Assembly (NCBI RefSeq): GCF_040253635.1
Contig: NZ_JBEJGX010000003.1
Location: forward strand, 6,287,501-6,351,500
Source: Streptomyces sp. Edi2
Lineage (GTDB): Bacteria > Actinomycetota > Actinomycetes > Streptomycetales > Streptomycetaceae
Direction of reading: 5' to 3'
DNA: 64,000 nt
Shown: piece by piece, positions 20,197 to 28,691 of the stretch
How positions within the stretch are numbered: the stretch's first letter is position 1
Layout of the letters: each line of letters starts with the position of its first letter
Notes under the pieces: model-generated
What the model was told of the DNA's origin: nothing
The model's database searches: none
What the model saw: the letters and a program-made list of their open reading frames with translations, nothing else
Program-made: the position numbers and the translations under genes

Positions 20197-22092
20197 TCAG
20201 CCGGGCGTTCCCCGGCCGTGCCAGGAGTGCCACAGCGCGGCGTAGGCGCCGCTCGCCGCCACCAGCTCGTCGTGCGTGCCGAGTTCGGTGAGCCGGCCGG
20301 CCTCCATGACGGCCACCCGGTCCGCGTCGTGCGCGGTGTGCAGCCGGTGCGCGATGGCGATCACCGTACGGCCCTTCAGGACGGCGGCCAGGGCGCGCTC
20401 GGTGTGCCGCGCCGTACGGGGGTCGAGCAGCGCGGTCGCCTCGTCCAGGATCACGGTGTGCGGATCCGCCAGCACCACGCGGGCCAGGGCCAGTTGCTGG
20501 GACTGCGCGCCGTCGGGGCGGTGGCCGCCGGCGCCCAGCTCGGTGTCCAGGCCCTCGGGCAGCTCCTCGGCCCAGTCGGCCCCCACGGCGGCCAGCGCGG
20601 CGCGCAGCGCGGCGTCCCCGGCACCGGGCGCGGCGAGCAGCAGATTGTCCCGGACGGTGCCCAGGAAGACGTGGTGCTCCTGGGTCACGAGGACGACCTG
20701 CCGGCGCAGCACCTCCGGGCCCAGCGCGGCGACCGGCACCCGCCCGACCGTCACCGAGCCGCTGCGCGGCGCGTCGATGCCAGCCAGCAGCCGCCCCAGG
20801 GTGGACTTGCCGGCCCCCGAGGGGCCCACCACGGCGAGGCGTTCGCCGGGGCGGACGGTCAGGTCCACCCCGCACAGGACGTCGCGGGGCGCGGGGTGCG
20901 GGCCGTCGTCGCCGGTGGCGTAGGCGTAGCGCACGGAGGTGACGTCGATACGGTCGTCGACGGGGGAGAGCGGGGCGAGAGGGTCGGCGGGAGCGGCCGT
21001 GGCGGCAGGGGCGGGCGACGGCTCCCGGGAGGGACGGGGCAGGAGGGCCGCAGGGCCGGTCCCGTCGGCCCGCCGGACCCCGCCCAGGCCCTCGACGCGG
21101 GCGAACGCGGCGCCGCTGCTCTGCAGTTGTTCGACCCGGAAGAGGATCGTCTCCAGCGGCTCGGACAGCTGCCGCAGATACAGCGCGGCGGAGACCACCA
21201 CGCCCAGGCTGACGGCGCCGTGCCCCCGCAGCGCCCCGCCGGCCAGCAGCACACCGGCCACCGGGAGGACGTATGAGGCGTCCACCGCGGGCAGCAGCAC
21301 GCTGCGCAGGAACAGCGTGCGGGTACGGGTACGCCGGCAGCGCTCGATGGCCCGCTCGCACGCCGCCCGCCGGCGTTCCCCGAGCCCCAGGGCCTCGACG
21401 GTGCGGGCGCCCGCCGCGGTGGCCGACAGCAGCTCGGCGAGCGCCGAGGTCGCCGCTCCCTCCGCCAGATACGCGGTGTGCGCCCGGCGCAGATACCACC
21501 GGACCGCGACCAGGCCGCACAGCAGCCCCAGCCCGCACCCGCCGAGCAGCGGATCGAGCACGACCACCGCACCGAGCAGGAACAGCGCCTGCACCACGGC
21601 GACGCACACCTCCGGTGCGGCGTCCCGCAGCGTCTCGGCGACCGCGGTGACATCGGACGTGCCCCGGGCCGTCAGATCGCCGGTGCCCGCCCGCTCCACC
21701 GTCGCGGCGGGCAGCGCCAGCGCCCGGTCGACGTACTGCTCCCGGACCCGCGCCACGGTCCGCTCGCCGAAGCGGTACCCGACGAACCGGGCGTACCGCG
21801 CCAGCAGCAACTGCGCCACCGCGCACACCAGGATGACCAGGGCCAGCCGGTCGACCGCGCGCACCCCGCCGCCGTCCCGCACCGTGTCCACGATCCGGCC
21901 GAGCAGCCAGGGGCCGGCCAGCCCGGCGCCGGCGGCCAGCGCGTTGAGCGCCAGCATCAGGGCGAAGGCCCGGCCGTCGCGCCGGATCAGCCGGAGTGCC
22001 GCCCGCCGGGTCGTGGCCGGATCGGCCACCGGCAGCGCCGCACCGTCCGGCAGCTCGTCATCGGCCGGGGGCCGGGTGGGGGCCACCGTCAT
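20197..22092 (-). CDS. ABC exporter half-transporter with altered signature motif
   Basis: A 631-residue type I exporter subunit: six-helix membrane domain (about residues 30-330), a linker rich in Pro/Ala, then an ATPase domain. Walker A (GPSGAGKSTLGRLL), the Q-loop (VTQEHHVF), Walker B with catalytic Glu (VILDEATALLD) and the switch His (IAHRL) are intact. The signature motif reads RPDGAQSQQ instead of LSGGQ. It overlaps the upstream partner gene by ATGA at 22089-22092, so the two are coupled. This half would supply the ATP-binding and catalytic face of the single working site of a heterodimer. Substrate unknown. Confidence 0.9.
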   Translation of the reverse strand: MTVAPTRPPADDELPDGAALPVADPATTRRAALRLIRRDGRAFALMLALNALAAGAGLAGPWLLGRIVDTVRDGGGVRAVDRLALVILVCAVAQLLLARYARFVGYRFGERTVARVREQYVDRALALPAATVERAGTGDLTARGTSDVTAVAETLRDAAPEVCVAVVQALFLLGAVVVLDPLLGGCGLGLLCGLVAVRWYLRRAHTAYLAEGAATSALAELLSATAAGARTVEALGLGERRRAACERAIERCRRTRTRTLFLRSVLLPAVDASYVLPVAGVLLAGGALRGHGAVSLGVVVSAALYLRQLSEPLETILFRVEQLQSSGAAFARVEGLGGVRRADGTGPAALLPRPSREPSPAPAATAAPADPLAPLSPVDDRIDVTSVRYAYATGDDGPHPAPRDVLCGVDLTVRPGERLAVVGPSGAGKSTLGRLLAGIDAPRSGSVTVGRVPVAALGPEVLRRQVVLVTQEHHVFLGTVRDNLLLAAPGAGDAALRAALAAVGADWAEELPEGLDTELGAGGHRPDGAQSQQLALARVVLADPHTVILDEATALLDPRTARHTERALAAVLKGRTVIAIAHRLHTAHDADRVAVMEAGRLTELGTHDELVAASGAYAALWHSWHGRGTPG

Positions 22093-23897
22093 CGTGCGTC
22101 CTCCTCGCTCACGGGCACCCCGGCCGCGCCCAGGGGGCCGGTGCCGTCGCCCTCCGCGTCCTCGCCGCGGGAGACCAGGCGGCGGTATCCGGGCCGGGCG
22201 GCGAGGAGTTCACGATGAGTGCCGATGGCCGCGACCGTGCCGTGGACGAGGAAGCACACCCGGTCGGCCCGGTCGAGCAGCAGGGGCGAGGTGCTGGTGA
22301 CCACCGTCGTCCGGCCCGCGCGGGCGGCGTGCAGCCGGGCCGCGATACCGGCCTCGGTGTGCGCGTCGACCGCCGAGGTCGGCTCGACGGCGAGCAGCAC
22401 CTCGGGGTCGGCCAACAGAGCCCGCACCAGGCGCAGCCGTTGCCGCTGCCCGCCGGAGAGATTGCGGCCCTGTGCCTCGACCGGGGCGTCGAGCCCGCCC
22501 GGCAGACCGCGCACGATGTCCTCGGCCAGCGCCGTGCGGACGGCGTCGTCGATCGCCTCCTCGGTCCGCTCCCGCCGTCCGCCGATCACCTCGCGCAGCG
22601 TCCCGGCGAACAGATCCGCTTCGTTGTCCGCCACCAGGAGCCGGTCGCGGAGCTGTGCCGGCGCGATCTCGTCGAGACGTACCGCGCCCCAGGTCGCGGC
22701 CGAGTCCGCGAACCGGCCGAGGCGGTCGATCACGGCAGCCGACTCGGCGGGACGGGCGGCGACCAGCGCGGTCAGCTCCCCGGGCACCGCCGCGACGCCC
22801 GACGCCGGATCGTGCAGGACGGACGGGTCGCGGGGAGCGTCCCGGTCCGCGCCGGCCTTCCCGGCCCGGTCCGCGCCGTCCGGCTCCAGCGCCAGGAACC
22901 GTACGACCCGCCGGGCCGCGACCAGCCCCCGGGTGAGGCCGTAGCCGCCCTCGATGAAGTACGACACCGGTCCCACCAGCGCCGCCGTATAGCCGTAGAC
23001 CGCCACCAACTCGCCCAACGTGAGCGTGCCTTGGGCCGCCATCCGGGCCGCCGGCCAGGTCACCGCGGCCAGGAAGAGCGTCGGCAGGCCGATCCCGAGC
23101 GCCTGGACCCAGCTCGTCACCGCACCCACCCGGTACCCCTCGTCGCGCAGCGCCCGCGAGGCGTGCCGGTAGCGGTCGGCGAACACCGCTTTCCCGCCGA
23201 GGCCGTTCAGCACCCGCAGGCCGCCGACGAGATCCGTCAGCCGCGCCGCCAGCCCGCTTTGCCGCTCGCGGTAGCGCGTCTGCGTCCCTTGCAGCCGCCC
23301 CAGCAGCGGCCCGACCAGCACCGCGAGCAACGGCACCCCCAGCAGCACCACTCCGGCCAGCAGCGGCGAGACGTTCAGCAGCAGGACGGCGACGACCGCG
23401 TACGCCAGCACCCCGCCGACACCGGGCCCGGTCATCGTCAGCGTCTGGCTGATCACCGCGACATCGCCGATCCCGATCGCGACGACCTCCCCGGCCGTCG
23501 CCTTGCGGGGCAGCGCCGCCCCCAGCCGCACCGTCTGGGCCACGAGGGCACGCACCGTACGGAAGGTGGCGTCCATCCGGATCCGGGTCATCGTGCGATG
23601 CCGCATGACCGCCATCCAGGCGTTTATCACCCCGACCCCGAGCAGCACCGCCACCCAGCCGAGCAGCACCGGCGTCCGGCCCGGGGCCAGCCCGTCGTCG
23701 ATGGCCCGCGACAGCACGTACGGCGGCAGCATCAGCCCCACCATCCACAGACTCCCGTACGAGGCGCCCGCCACCACCCGCCCCCGCTGGCAGACCACCA
23801 GCCACCACAGATAGCGCCCGGCGCGATGCGGGGCGGGCCCCCTCGCGCCAGGCACGGGGGCGGGCCCCCTCGCGCCGCCGCCCTCGGACTCCGTCAT
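22089..23897 (-). CDS. ABC exporter half-transporter with degenerate ATPase domain
   Basis: A 602-residue partner of the previous gene. The membrane domain is ordinary, but the nucleotide-binding domain has lost key residues. Where Walker A should be it reads LVAARPAESAAVID with no GKS/T. The Q-loop Gln is absent (LLVADNEADLF). Walker B reads LLAVEPTSAVD, missing the Asp, and the switch His is replaced (VTSTSP). The signature LSGGQRQRL is intact. It can therefore contribute only the signature face to the partner's ATP site. The ATG at 23897 follows GAGGGG. The frame stays open to 24071, but that extension is proline/arginine-rich and unlikely to be translated. Confidence 0.88.
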   Translation of the reverse strand: MTESEGGGARGPAPVPGARGPAPHRAGRYLWWLVVCQRGRVVAGASYGSLWMVGLMLPPYVLSRAIDDGLAPGRTPVLLGWVAVLLGVGVINAWMAVMRHRTMTRIRMDATFRTVRALVAQTVRLGAALPRKATAGEVVAIGIGDVAVISQTLTMTGPGVGGVLAYAVVAVLLLNVSPLLAGVVLLGVPLLAVLVGPLLGRLQGTQTRYRERQSGLAARLTDLVGGLRVLNGLGGKAVFADRYRHASRALRDEGYRVGAVTSWVQALGIGLPTLFLAAVTWPAARMAAQGTLTLGELVAVYGYTAALVGPVSYFIEGGYGLTRGLVAARRVVRFLALEPDGADRAGKAGADRDAPRDPSVLHDPASGVAAVPGELTALVAARPAESAAVIDRLGRFADSAATWGAVRLDEIAPAQLRDRLLVADNEADLFAGTLREVIGGRRERTEEAIDDAVRTALAEDIVRGLPGGLDAPVEAQGRNLSGGQRQRLRLVRALLADPEVLLAVEPTSAVDAHTEAGIAARLHAARAGRTTVVTSTSPLLLDRADRVCFLVHGTVAAIGTHRELLAARPGYRRLVSRGEDAEGDGTGPLGAAGVPVSEEDAR

Positions 23898-24134
23898 GCT
23901 GACCGCCCCCTCATGCTGTCCGCCCCGCCCCTCATGTCGTCCTCGCCCCGGCTGAACCGACGCTTGTTTCGACGCCGGTGGGGGCCGTGGTTGCGTGGAT
24001 GGCCTTCCTCCCGCCCGGTCGATGGCAGCGAGTGAGGTGTCGATCTTCTCGGTGAACTCCGTTTCCGGCAACCGGAGTTCACCGGGCGTGCGGAGGGCCG
24101 GGCTCGCCTCGACAGGTGCCCGCCGTCCCTATGC

Positions 24135-24588
24135 GGCGCCGAGCCGCACCGGGCCGCCTTCGACCTCGCCCACCGTGCCGGCCTGCCCTGCACCCGTCCA
24201 TGCCGGAGAGGCCGCAGGGCCGGAAAGCATGTGGGAGGCGATCGACGTCCTCGGTGCTCACCGCATCGGCCACGGTGTGCGCTGCACCTCCGACACCGCA
24301 CTCCTGAACCGGCTCCGCGCCGACGACATCGCCCTGGAGATGTGCCCCACCAGCAATGTGCAGACCGGCGCCGTCCCCAGCCTGGCCCACCACCCCGCCA
24401 CCCCGCTGCTGGCAGAGGGGCTGCTGGTCACCATCAGCACCGATACCCGCACCACCTCCGCCACCACCCTGCAGCGCGAGTTCGCCTCGCTGCAGCAGGC
24501 CACCGGATGGACCGGCCAACACGAAGCCCTCGCACAGGAAAACGCCGCCCGAGCGTCCTTCAACCACCTGAGCGGGCAGTGGGGTTGA
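24135..24588 (+). pseudogene. Adenosine deaminase remnant, frameshifted
   Basis: The 3' part of an adenosine deaminase-like gene. Family motifs survive: HAGE, then RIGHG, CPTSNVQTGA and a TDTRTTSATTL segment in the place of the usual TDD/TDN metal-ligand region. The first readable codons (AAFDLAHRAGLPCT) are in a different frame from VHAGEAAGPESMWEAID. Removing one C near 24169-24172 would join them, so a single-base insertion is apparent. The N-terminal half expected of an approximately 340-residue enzyme is missing, and nothing upstream supplies it. A dead fragment is the best reading. Confidence 0.7.
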
Positions 24589-24635
24589 AGCAAGAGCCCG
24601 GAGACTCTGGCCGGCGCTGCGCTCGTGACGTCGCG

Positions 24636-24677
24636 CGGACCGGGGCGGCGCGCAGGCGGACCGGGGCGGCGCGCAGG
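24636..24677. repeat. Two tandem 21-bp units
   Basis: Two exact 21-base copies (beginning CGGACCGGGGCGG) fill the space between the adenosine deaminase remnant and the hydrolase stop. No function is evident. Confidence 0.6.
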
Positions 24678-24696
24678 CGGGCAGGTCCGACCGGTG

Positions 24697-25635
24697 TCAG
24701 TCGCCGGCGAGGATGAAATCGGCTATCGCGGCAGCGACGGCTTCGGGCTGCTCATCGGGGATGAAGTGTCCGGCGTCGGGCACGACGACTCCGGTGACGT
24801 CGTCGGCCCATGGGCTGACGGAGGCCGCCATGTCCGGGATGGAGCCGTGGCTGCTGGAGATTCCGAGGACGGGCACAGTCAGGTGCTGCCGCTGGAGCGC
24901 CTCGTGGTTCTTGCGCGCCGACTCGGCGGCGTCTCGGTAGTAGGCAAGGGCGGCGCGGAGGCCACCGTCGACGGCGACGGCCGCTGCGTAGTGGTCGAGC
25001 TCGGCGTCCTCGAATGTGTCGGGAGCGAGGGCCTTCACTTTCAGGAACCAGCCGACGTAGTCCCGTTCGCGTCCGGCAAGCAGCGTCTCGGGCAGGTCGG
25101 GCACGAGGTGGAACGCGAAATGCCAGGTCTTCCACGCCCGATCCGGGTCGGTGGGAATCGCTTCGGGAAGGGTGATGCCGGGAATTCCGGCGTCGAGCAG
25201 AGCGACCCCGCGCAGTTGACTCTCGCATCCGAGTGCGAGGGAGAAAGCGACCCAGGCGCCGATGTCGTGGGCGGCCAGCCAGTAAGTCGGCACTCCGAGA
25301 GCCTTCACGGCGGCGTGGACATGCGCGGCGACCGTGTGCGTGTCGTAGCTGCGCTCCGGACGCTCGGAGTGGCCCTGACCCGGCAGGTCGATCGCGATGA
25401 CGTGGAACCGGCCGGCGAGGGTGGGCATGACCTTTCGCCATGCCCACCAGGTTTGCGGGAATCCGGCGAGCAGGACGAGGGCCGGGCCGGCCGGCCGTCC
25501 GCCTTCGACGGCATGAAGGCGGACGCCGTCGGCATCAACCCAGCGGTGAGTGAAGCCCGCCAGGTCGTGCAGGGGCAGATCGGGGACAGGGTTACTCTCG
25601 CGGACGTGCCGAGCGCTGGTCGCAGGGTCACTCAC
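24697..25635 (-). CDS. Alpha/beta hydrolase, epoxide hydrolase/dehalogenase-like
   Basis: A 312-residue alpha/beta-fold enzyme. The nucleophile elbow is AAHDIGAW with Asp124, which points to the epoxide hydrolase or haloalkane/haloacetate dehalogenase branch rather than to serine esterases. The catalytic His is in DAGHFIPDEQPE near residue 291. The oxyanion segment reads LLAGFPQTWWAWRKV, so the usual HGFP histidine is alanine. The GTG at 25635 follows GGAGGA. The gene is divergent from a TetR regulator, with a palindromic operator in the 297-base spacer, so induction by its substrate or a related compound is likely. The substrate cannot be read from sequence. Confidence 0.85.
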   Translation of the reverse strand: MSDPATSARHVRESNPVPDLPLHDLAGFTHRWVDADGVRLHAVEGGRPAGPALVLLAGFPQTWWAWRKVMPTLAGRFHVIAIDLPGQGHSERPERSYDTHTVAAHVHAAVKALGVPTYWLAAHDIGAWVAFSLALGCESQLRGVALLDAGIPGITLPEAIPTDPDRAWKTWHFAFHLVPDLPETLLAGRERDYVGWFLKVKALAPDTFEDAELDHYAAAVAVDGGLRAALAYYRDAAESARKNHEALQRQHLTVPVLGISSSHGSIPDMAASVSPWADDVTGVVVPDAGHFIPDEQPEAVAAAIADFILAGD

Positions 25636-25855
25636 GGGGATCCTCCGTCGGTGTCGGGTGTCCTGGTCAGGGGCTTCGCCCGGGGGTTGGGCCCACGAGC
25701 GCAGTGCAGCTGCCCGGAGGGGCCGGCGTGCTGCTCGGCGTCCGGGTCCCGACGCCCTGGCCGGTGAGGCCCGGTAGCAGGACAGGGACGACGAGCCGGG
25801 CTGCCATGTCGCGCTGTGGAGGACGCCCGGCCATGACCAGGCTTGGACGCTAACA

Positions 25856-25881
25856 CATCTTGAACTGGTTGGTTCAAGATG
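25856..25881. promoter_or_regulatory. Palindromic TetR-type operator
   Basis: Perfect 10-base arms CATCTTGAAC and GTTCAAGATG are separated by six bases, TGGTTG. The site sits 52 bases before the TetR gene start and in the shared spacer with the divergent hydrolase. This is the expected place and form for autoregulation and control of the hydrolase. Confidence 0.75.
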
Positions 25882-25932
25882 GAATGGTGCGGTGCAACAC
25901 GGACCATCGACACACCGGCTAGGAAGTGCCAC

Positions 25933-26523
25933 GTGGCAGGCAAGAAGCAATTCGACATGGACACGACACTTGACGCCGCGATGATCCAGTTCTGGCGCGC
26001 GGGCTACACCGACACCTCGGTGGACGATCTGTCCCGGGCAACCGGCCTGAACCGCAGCTCCCTCTACTCCTCGCTCGGCGACAAGGACACGCTCTTCCTG
26101 CGCTGCTTGGATCGCTATGCCGCGCGCTACGGCGACAAGTACGACGCCGCCCTGTCGTGTGCAGCCTCGGAGCCTCATACAGCCGTTCGTGCGTTCTTCG
26201 ACGTCACCCTCGCGCGCATCGCCGATCCCGAACTGCCGGACGGATGCCTGGTCGCCCAATCGGCCATGGCAATTCCGGTGCTGAGCCAGAGCGTCGCGGC
26301 TCGCGCGAAGGAGGCACTGGGCTTCCAGCGCTTGCGTCTGCGCGCCGCACTGAAGGCAGGCCGATTGACCGACCAGGACGCCGATGCCTTCGCTGAACAC
26401 GTGGCCGCCGTGAACCAGTCTCTCGCCGTCATGAGCAGAACCGGGGCGAGCCCGGCGCAGCTCCTGGCCATTGTGGGCGTCACCGTCGACGCGCTCTCAC
26501 AGGTGTCGCGCACCCGCAAGTAG
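25933..26523 (+). CDS. TetR/AcrR family transcriptional regulator
   Basis: A 196-residue repressor-like protein. The N-terminal helix-turn-helix at about residues 15-55 (ALDAAMIQFWRAGYTDTSVDDL; ATGLNRSSLYSSLGDKDTLF) is of the TetR type. The C-terminal helical domain (CLVAQSAMAIPVLSQSVAARAKEALG) resembles the AcrR/YxaF-like ligand-binding group. The GTG at 25933 has AGGAA seven bases upstream; an in-frame ATG at 25879 falls inside the operator and is rejected. It is divergent from the alpha/beta hydrolase gene, the probable target. A run of CCATGGC heptamers begins 31 bases after its stop. Confidence 0.88.
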   Translation: MAGKKQFDMDTTLDAAMIQFWRAGYTDTSVDDLSRATGLNRSSLYSSLGDKDTLFLRCLDRYAARYGDKYDAALSCAASEPHTAVRAFFDVTLARIADPELPDGCLVAQSAMAIPVLSQSVAARAKEALGFQRLRLRAALKAGRLTDQDADAFAEHVAAVNQSLAVMSRTGASPAQLLAIVGVTVDALSQVSRTRK

Positions 26524-26554
26524 CGCTGCGGACCGGTCCGTCGTGGACGCTCAT

Positions 26555-26615
26555 CCATGGCCCATGGCCCATGGCCCATGGCCCATGGCCCATGGCCCAT
26601 GGCCCATGGCCCATG
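26555..26615. repeat. Heptamer array, CCATGGC x 8
   Basis: Eight exact tandem copies of the heptamer CCATGGC (26555-26610) plus a partial ninth. Each unit contains the palindrome CCATGG. The array lies between the TetR stop and the ABC exporter stop (convergent genes), outside coding sequence. Such short perfect repeats usually vary in copy number between strains. Confidence 0.9.
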
Positions 26616-26666
26616 TCACGTGTCTGTTGTCCATCGAAGCGCGCAGCCAGCCTACGAACTGGCCGG

Positions 26667-28691
26667 CTACCCGACACTCTCCCGCCATGCCTGGTGCAGC
26701 TCGGCGAACCGGCCCCGTCCGGCGATGAGTTCCTTCGGCGGGCCGTCCTCGACGATCCGGCCGTCGGCCATGACCAGGACCCGGTCGGCGATCTCGACGG
26801 TCGAGAGGCGATGCGCGATCACCAGGGCCGTACGGCCTTGCAGCACCGTGGCCATGGCGCGCTGCACCGCGCGTTCGCCGGGGATGTCCAGCGAGCTGGT
26901 GGCCTCGTCGAGGATGAGGACGGCGGGGTCGGCGAGCAGGGCGCGGGCGAAGCTCACCAGTTGGCGCTGGCCAGCGGATATCCGGCCGCCGCGCTTGCGG
27001 ACATCGGTGTCGTAGCCGTCCGGCAGAGCGGTGATGAAGTCATGGGCGCCGATGGCCTTCGCGGCGCCTTCGATCTCCGCGCGGGTGGCGTCCGGGCGGC
27101 CGAGGGCGATGTTGTCGGCGACTGTGCCGGAGAACAGGAAGGCCTCCTGGGTGACCATGACGACACCGAGGCGCAGGGTGGTGGTCGACAGCGCCCGCAG
27201 ATCGACGCCGTCGAGCAGCACCTCGCCCTCGGTGGGGTCGTAGAAGCGGGCCAGCAGCTTGGCGAGGGTGGACTTGCCGGCGCCGGTGGCACCCACCACG
27301 GCCACGGTCGCGCCCGCCGCCAGGGTCAGATCGAAGCGGGGCAGCACCTCGCCGCCCGAGCGGTAGGCGAACCGGACACCGCGGAAGGCGACCTCGCGGC
27401 CCGGCCGGTCCGCCGCGACGGCCGGCAGCGCGGCAGGTGTCCCGGGCTCCGGGACGCCGGGGCGGAGGGCCAGCAGGCCGGCGATCTTCTGGAGGGAAGC
27501 GGCCGCGCCTTCATAGGCGTTGAGGAACATCCCGAGCCGGTCGATGGGGTCGTACAGCCGCCGGAGATAGAGCACCGCGGCCGCCAGCACACCGAGCGCC
27601 AGCCCTCCCGTGGCCACACGGTAGGCGCCCCACAGGACGAGCGCGGCGACTGTGGTGTTGGCCACCAGCCGGGAGAGGACGACGTAGCGCGCCATCTCCA
27701 GGGAGGTGGCGCCGTTGATCCGGGCGTGCCGGTGGTTCAGCCGGGCGAAGGCGGCGTCGTTCGGGCGCTCGCGGCGGAACGCCTGTACCGGGCGGATGCC
27801 GCCCAGGGTCTCGGTGAACTTCACGATGACGCTCGCCATCGCCGTGGACTTCGCGCTGTAGACCCGGTGCGAACGGTGCCGGAAGGAGCGTACGAGCAGG
27901 CCGAGCGGTCCGGCGGAGACGAGGGCGGCCGCGCCGAACCCCCAGTCCAGCCAGATCAGGGTGACGGTGATGTAGACCGCCGAGAGCACGACCGTGATCA
28001 GCTCCTGCAGCCCCTCCTCGAGGAGTTCACGCAGCGACTCCACGTCCGTGGTGGCGCGGGAGATCAGCCGGCCGGACGTATAGCGCTCGTGGAAGTCCAG
28101 GCTCAGCGCCTGCGCATGCCGGAAGATCCGGCCGCGCAGGTCGAGCAGCACATCCTGGCTGACCCGGGCGGAGAGCTGGATGAAGCCGAACTGCAGCCCG
28201 CCGGACGCCACCGCGCACAGCACCGCCGCCACCGCCACGGCGATCAGCGGCCCGTGATCGCCCGCCCGCAGTGCCGGTACCGCGCGGTCGAGCGCATAGG
28301 CGACCAGCAGCGGACCGGCCTGTACGGCAGCCTGCTGGAGCAGCAGCGCAACGGCCACCCACCGGACCCGGCGCCGGTGCGGCGCCAGCAGGGAAGCCAG
28401 GAGGGTGCGCGCGGCCCCCTTGGGGGTGGGGAGCAGATCGTGGGCGAAGGCGTCGGTGGCGGGGGAGCCCTCGGGCTCCGGAGTGTCGTCGGCCTCCGGG
28501 GTGCCGTCGGTCTCTGCGGGGCCCTTGGTCTCTGCCGGGCCCTGGGTCTCTGAGAGGCCCGGCTCCGGGGTTCGCTCGGTCTCCGGAGTGCCCACGGTCC
28601 CCGGCGGGTGCGGTGTGGCAGGCGGGTGTTGCTGCGGGTCGCGGCCTCCCTCGGGGCCGTCGGGCGGGAGACCGGTCGCGGTGGTGGTCAT
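26667..28691 (-). CDS. ABC exporter half-transporter, catalytic Glu subunit
   Basis: A 674-residue type I exporter subunit. A long, low-complexity N-terminus rich in Glu, Thr and Pro (about residues 1-70) precedes the six-helix membrane domain and the ATPase domain. The latter has Walker A GATGAGKSTLAKLL, signature ISAGQRQ, Walker B VLILDEATSSLD and switch His IAHRLST. The ATG at 28691 overlaps the stop of the upstream partner gene (ATGA, 28688-28691). It carries the intact catalytic Glu that its partner lacks. Multidrug or natural-product export is typical of such pairs; substrate unknown. Confidence 0.92.
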   Translation of the reverse strand: MTTTATGLPPDGPEGGRDPQQHPPATPHPPGTVGTPETERTPEPGLSETQGPAETKGPAETDGTPEADDTPEPEGSPATDAFAHDLLPTPKGAARTLLASLLAPHRRRVRWVAVALLLQQAAVQAGPLLVAYALDRAVPALRAGDHGPLIAVAVAAVLCAVASGGLQFGFIQLSARVSQDVLLDLRGRIFRHAQALSLDFHERYTSGRLISRATTDVESLRELLEEGLQELITVVLSAVYITVTLIWLDWGFGAAALVSAGPLGLLVRSFRHRSHRVYSAKSTAMASVIVKFTETLGGIRPVQAFRRERPNDAAFARLNHRHARINGATSLEMARYVVLSRLVANTTVAALVLWGAYRVATGGLALGVLAAAVLYLRRLYDPIDRLGMFLNAYEGAAASLQKIAGLLALRPGVPEPGTPAALPAVAADRPGREVAFRGVRFAYRSGGEVLPRFDLTLAAGATVAVVGATGAGKSTLAKLLARFYDPTEGEVLLDGVDLRALSTTTLRLGVVMVTQEAFLFSGTVADNIALGRPDATRAEIEGAAKAIGAHDFITALPDGYDTDVRKRGGRISAGQRQLVSFARALLADPAVLILDEATSSLDIPGERAVQRAMATVLQGRTALVIAHRLSTVEIADRVLVMADGRIVEDGPPKELIAGRGRFAELHQAWRESVG

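Noticed and set aside
23897-24071. Longer N-terminus for the degenerate ABC half-transporter (start at 24071)
   Set aside because: The extra 58 residues are Pro/Arg/Gln-rich and the ATG at 23897 has a ribosome site.
26555-26615. CRISPR-like repeat array
   Set aside because: Units are contiguous heptamers without spacers and no cas genes are present.
26571-28553. Plus-strand frame beginning in the heptamer array
   Set aside because: Starts with a repeat-encoded peptide and then reads antisense to an ABC exporter gene.
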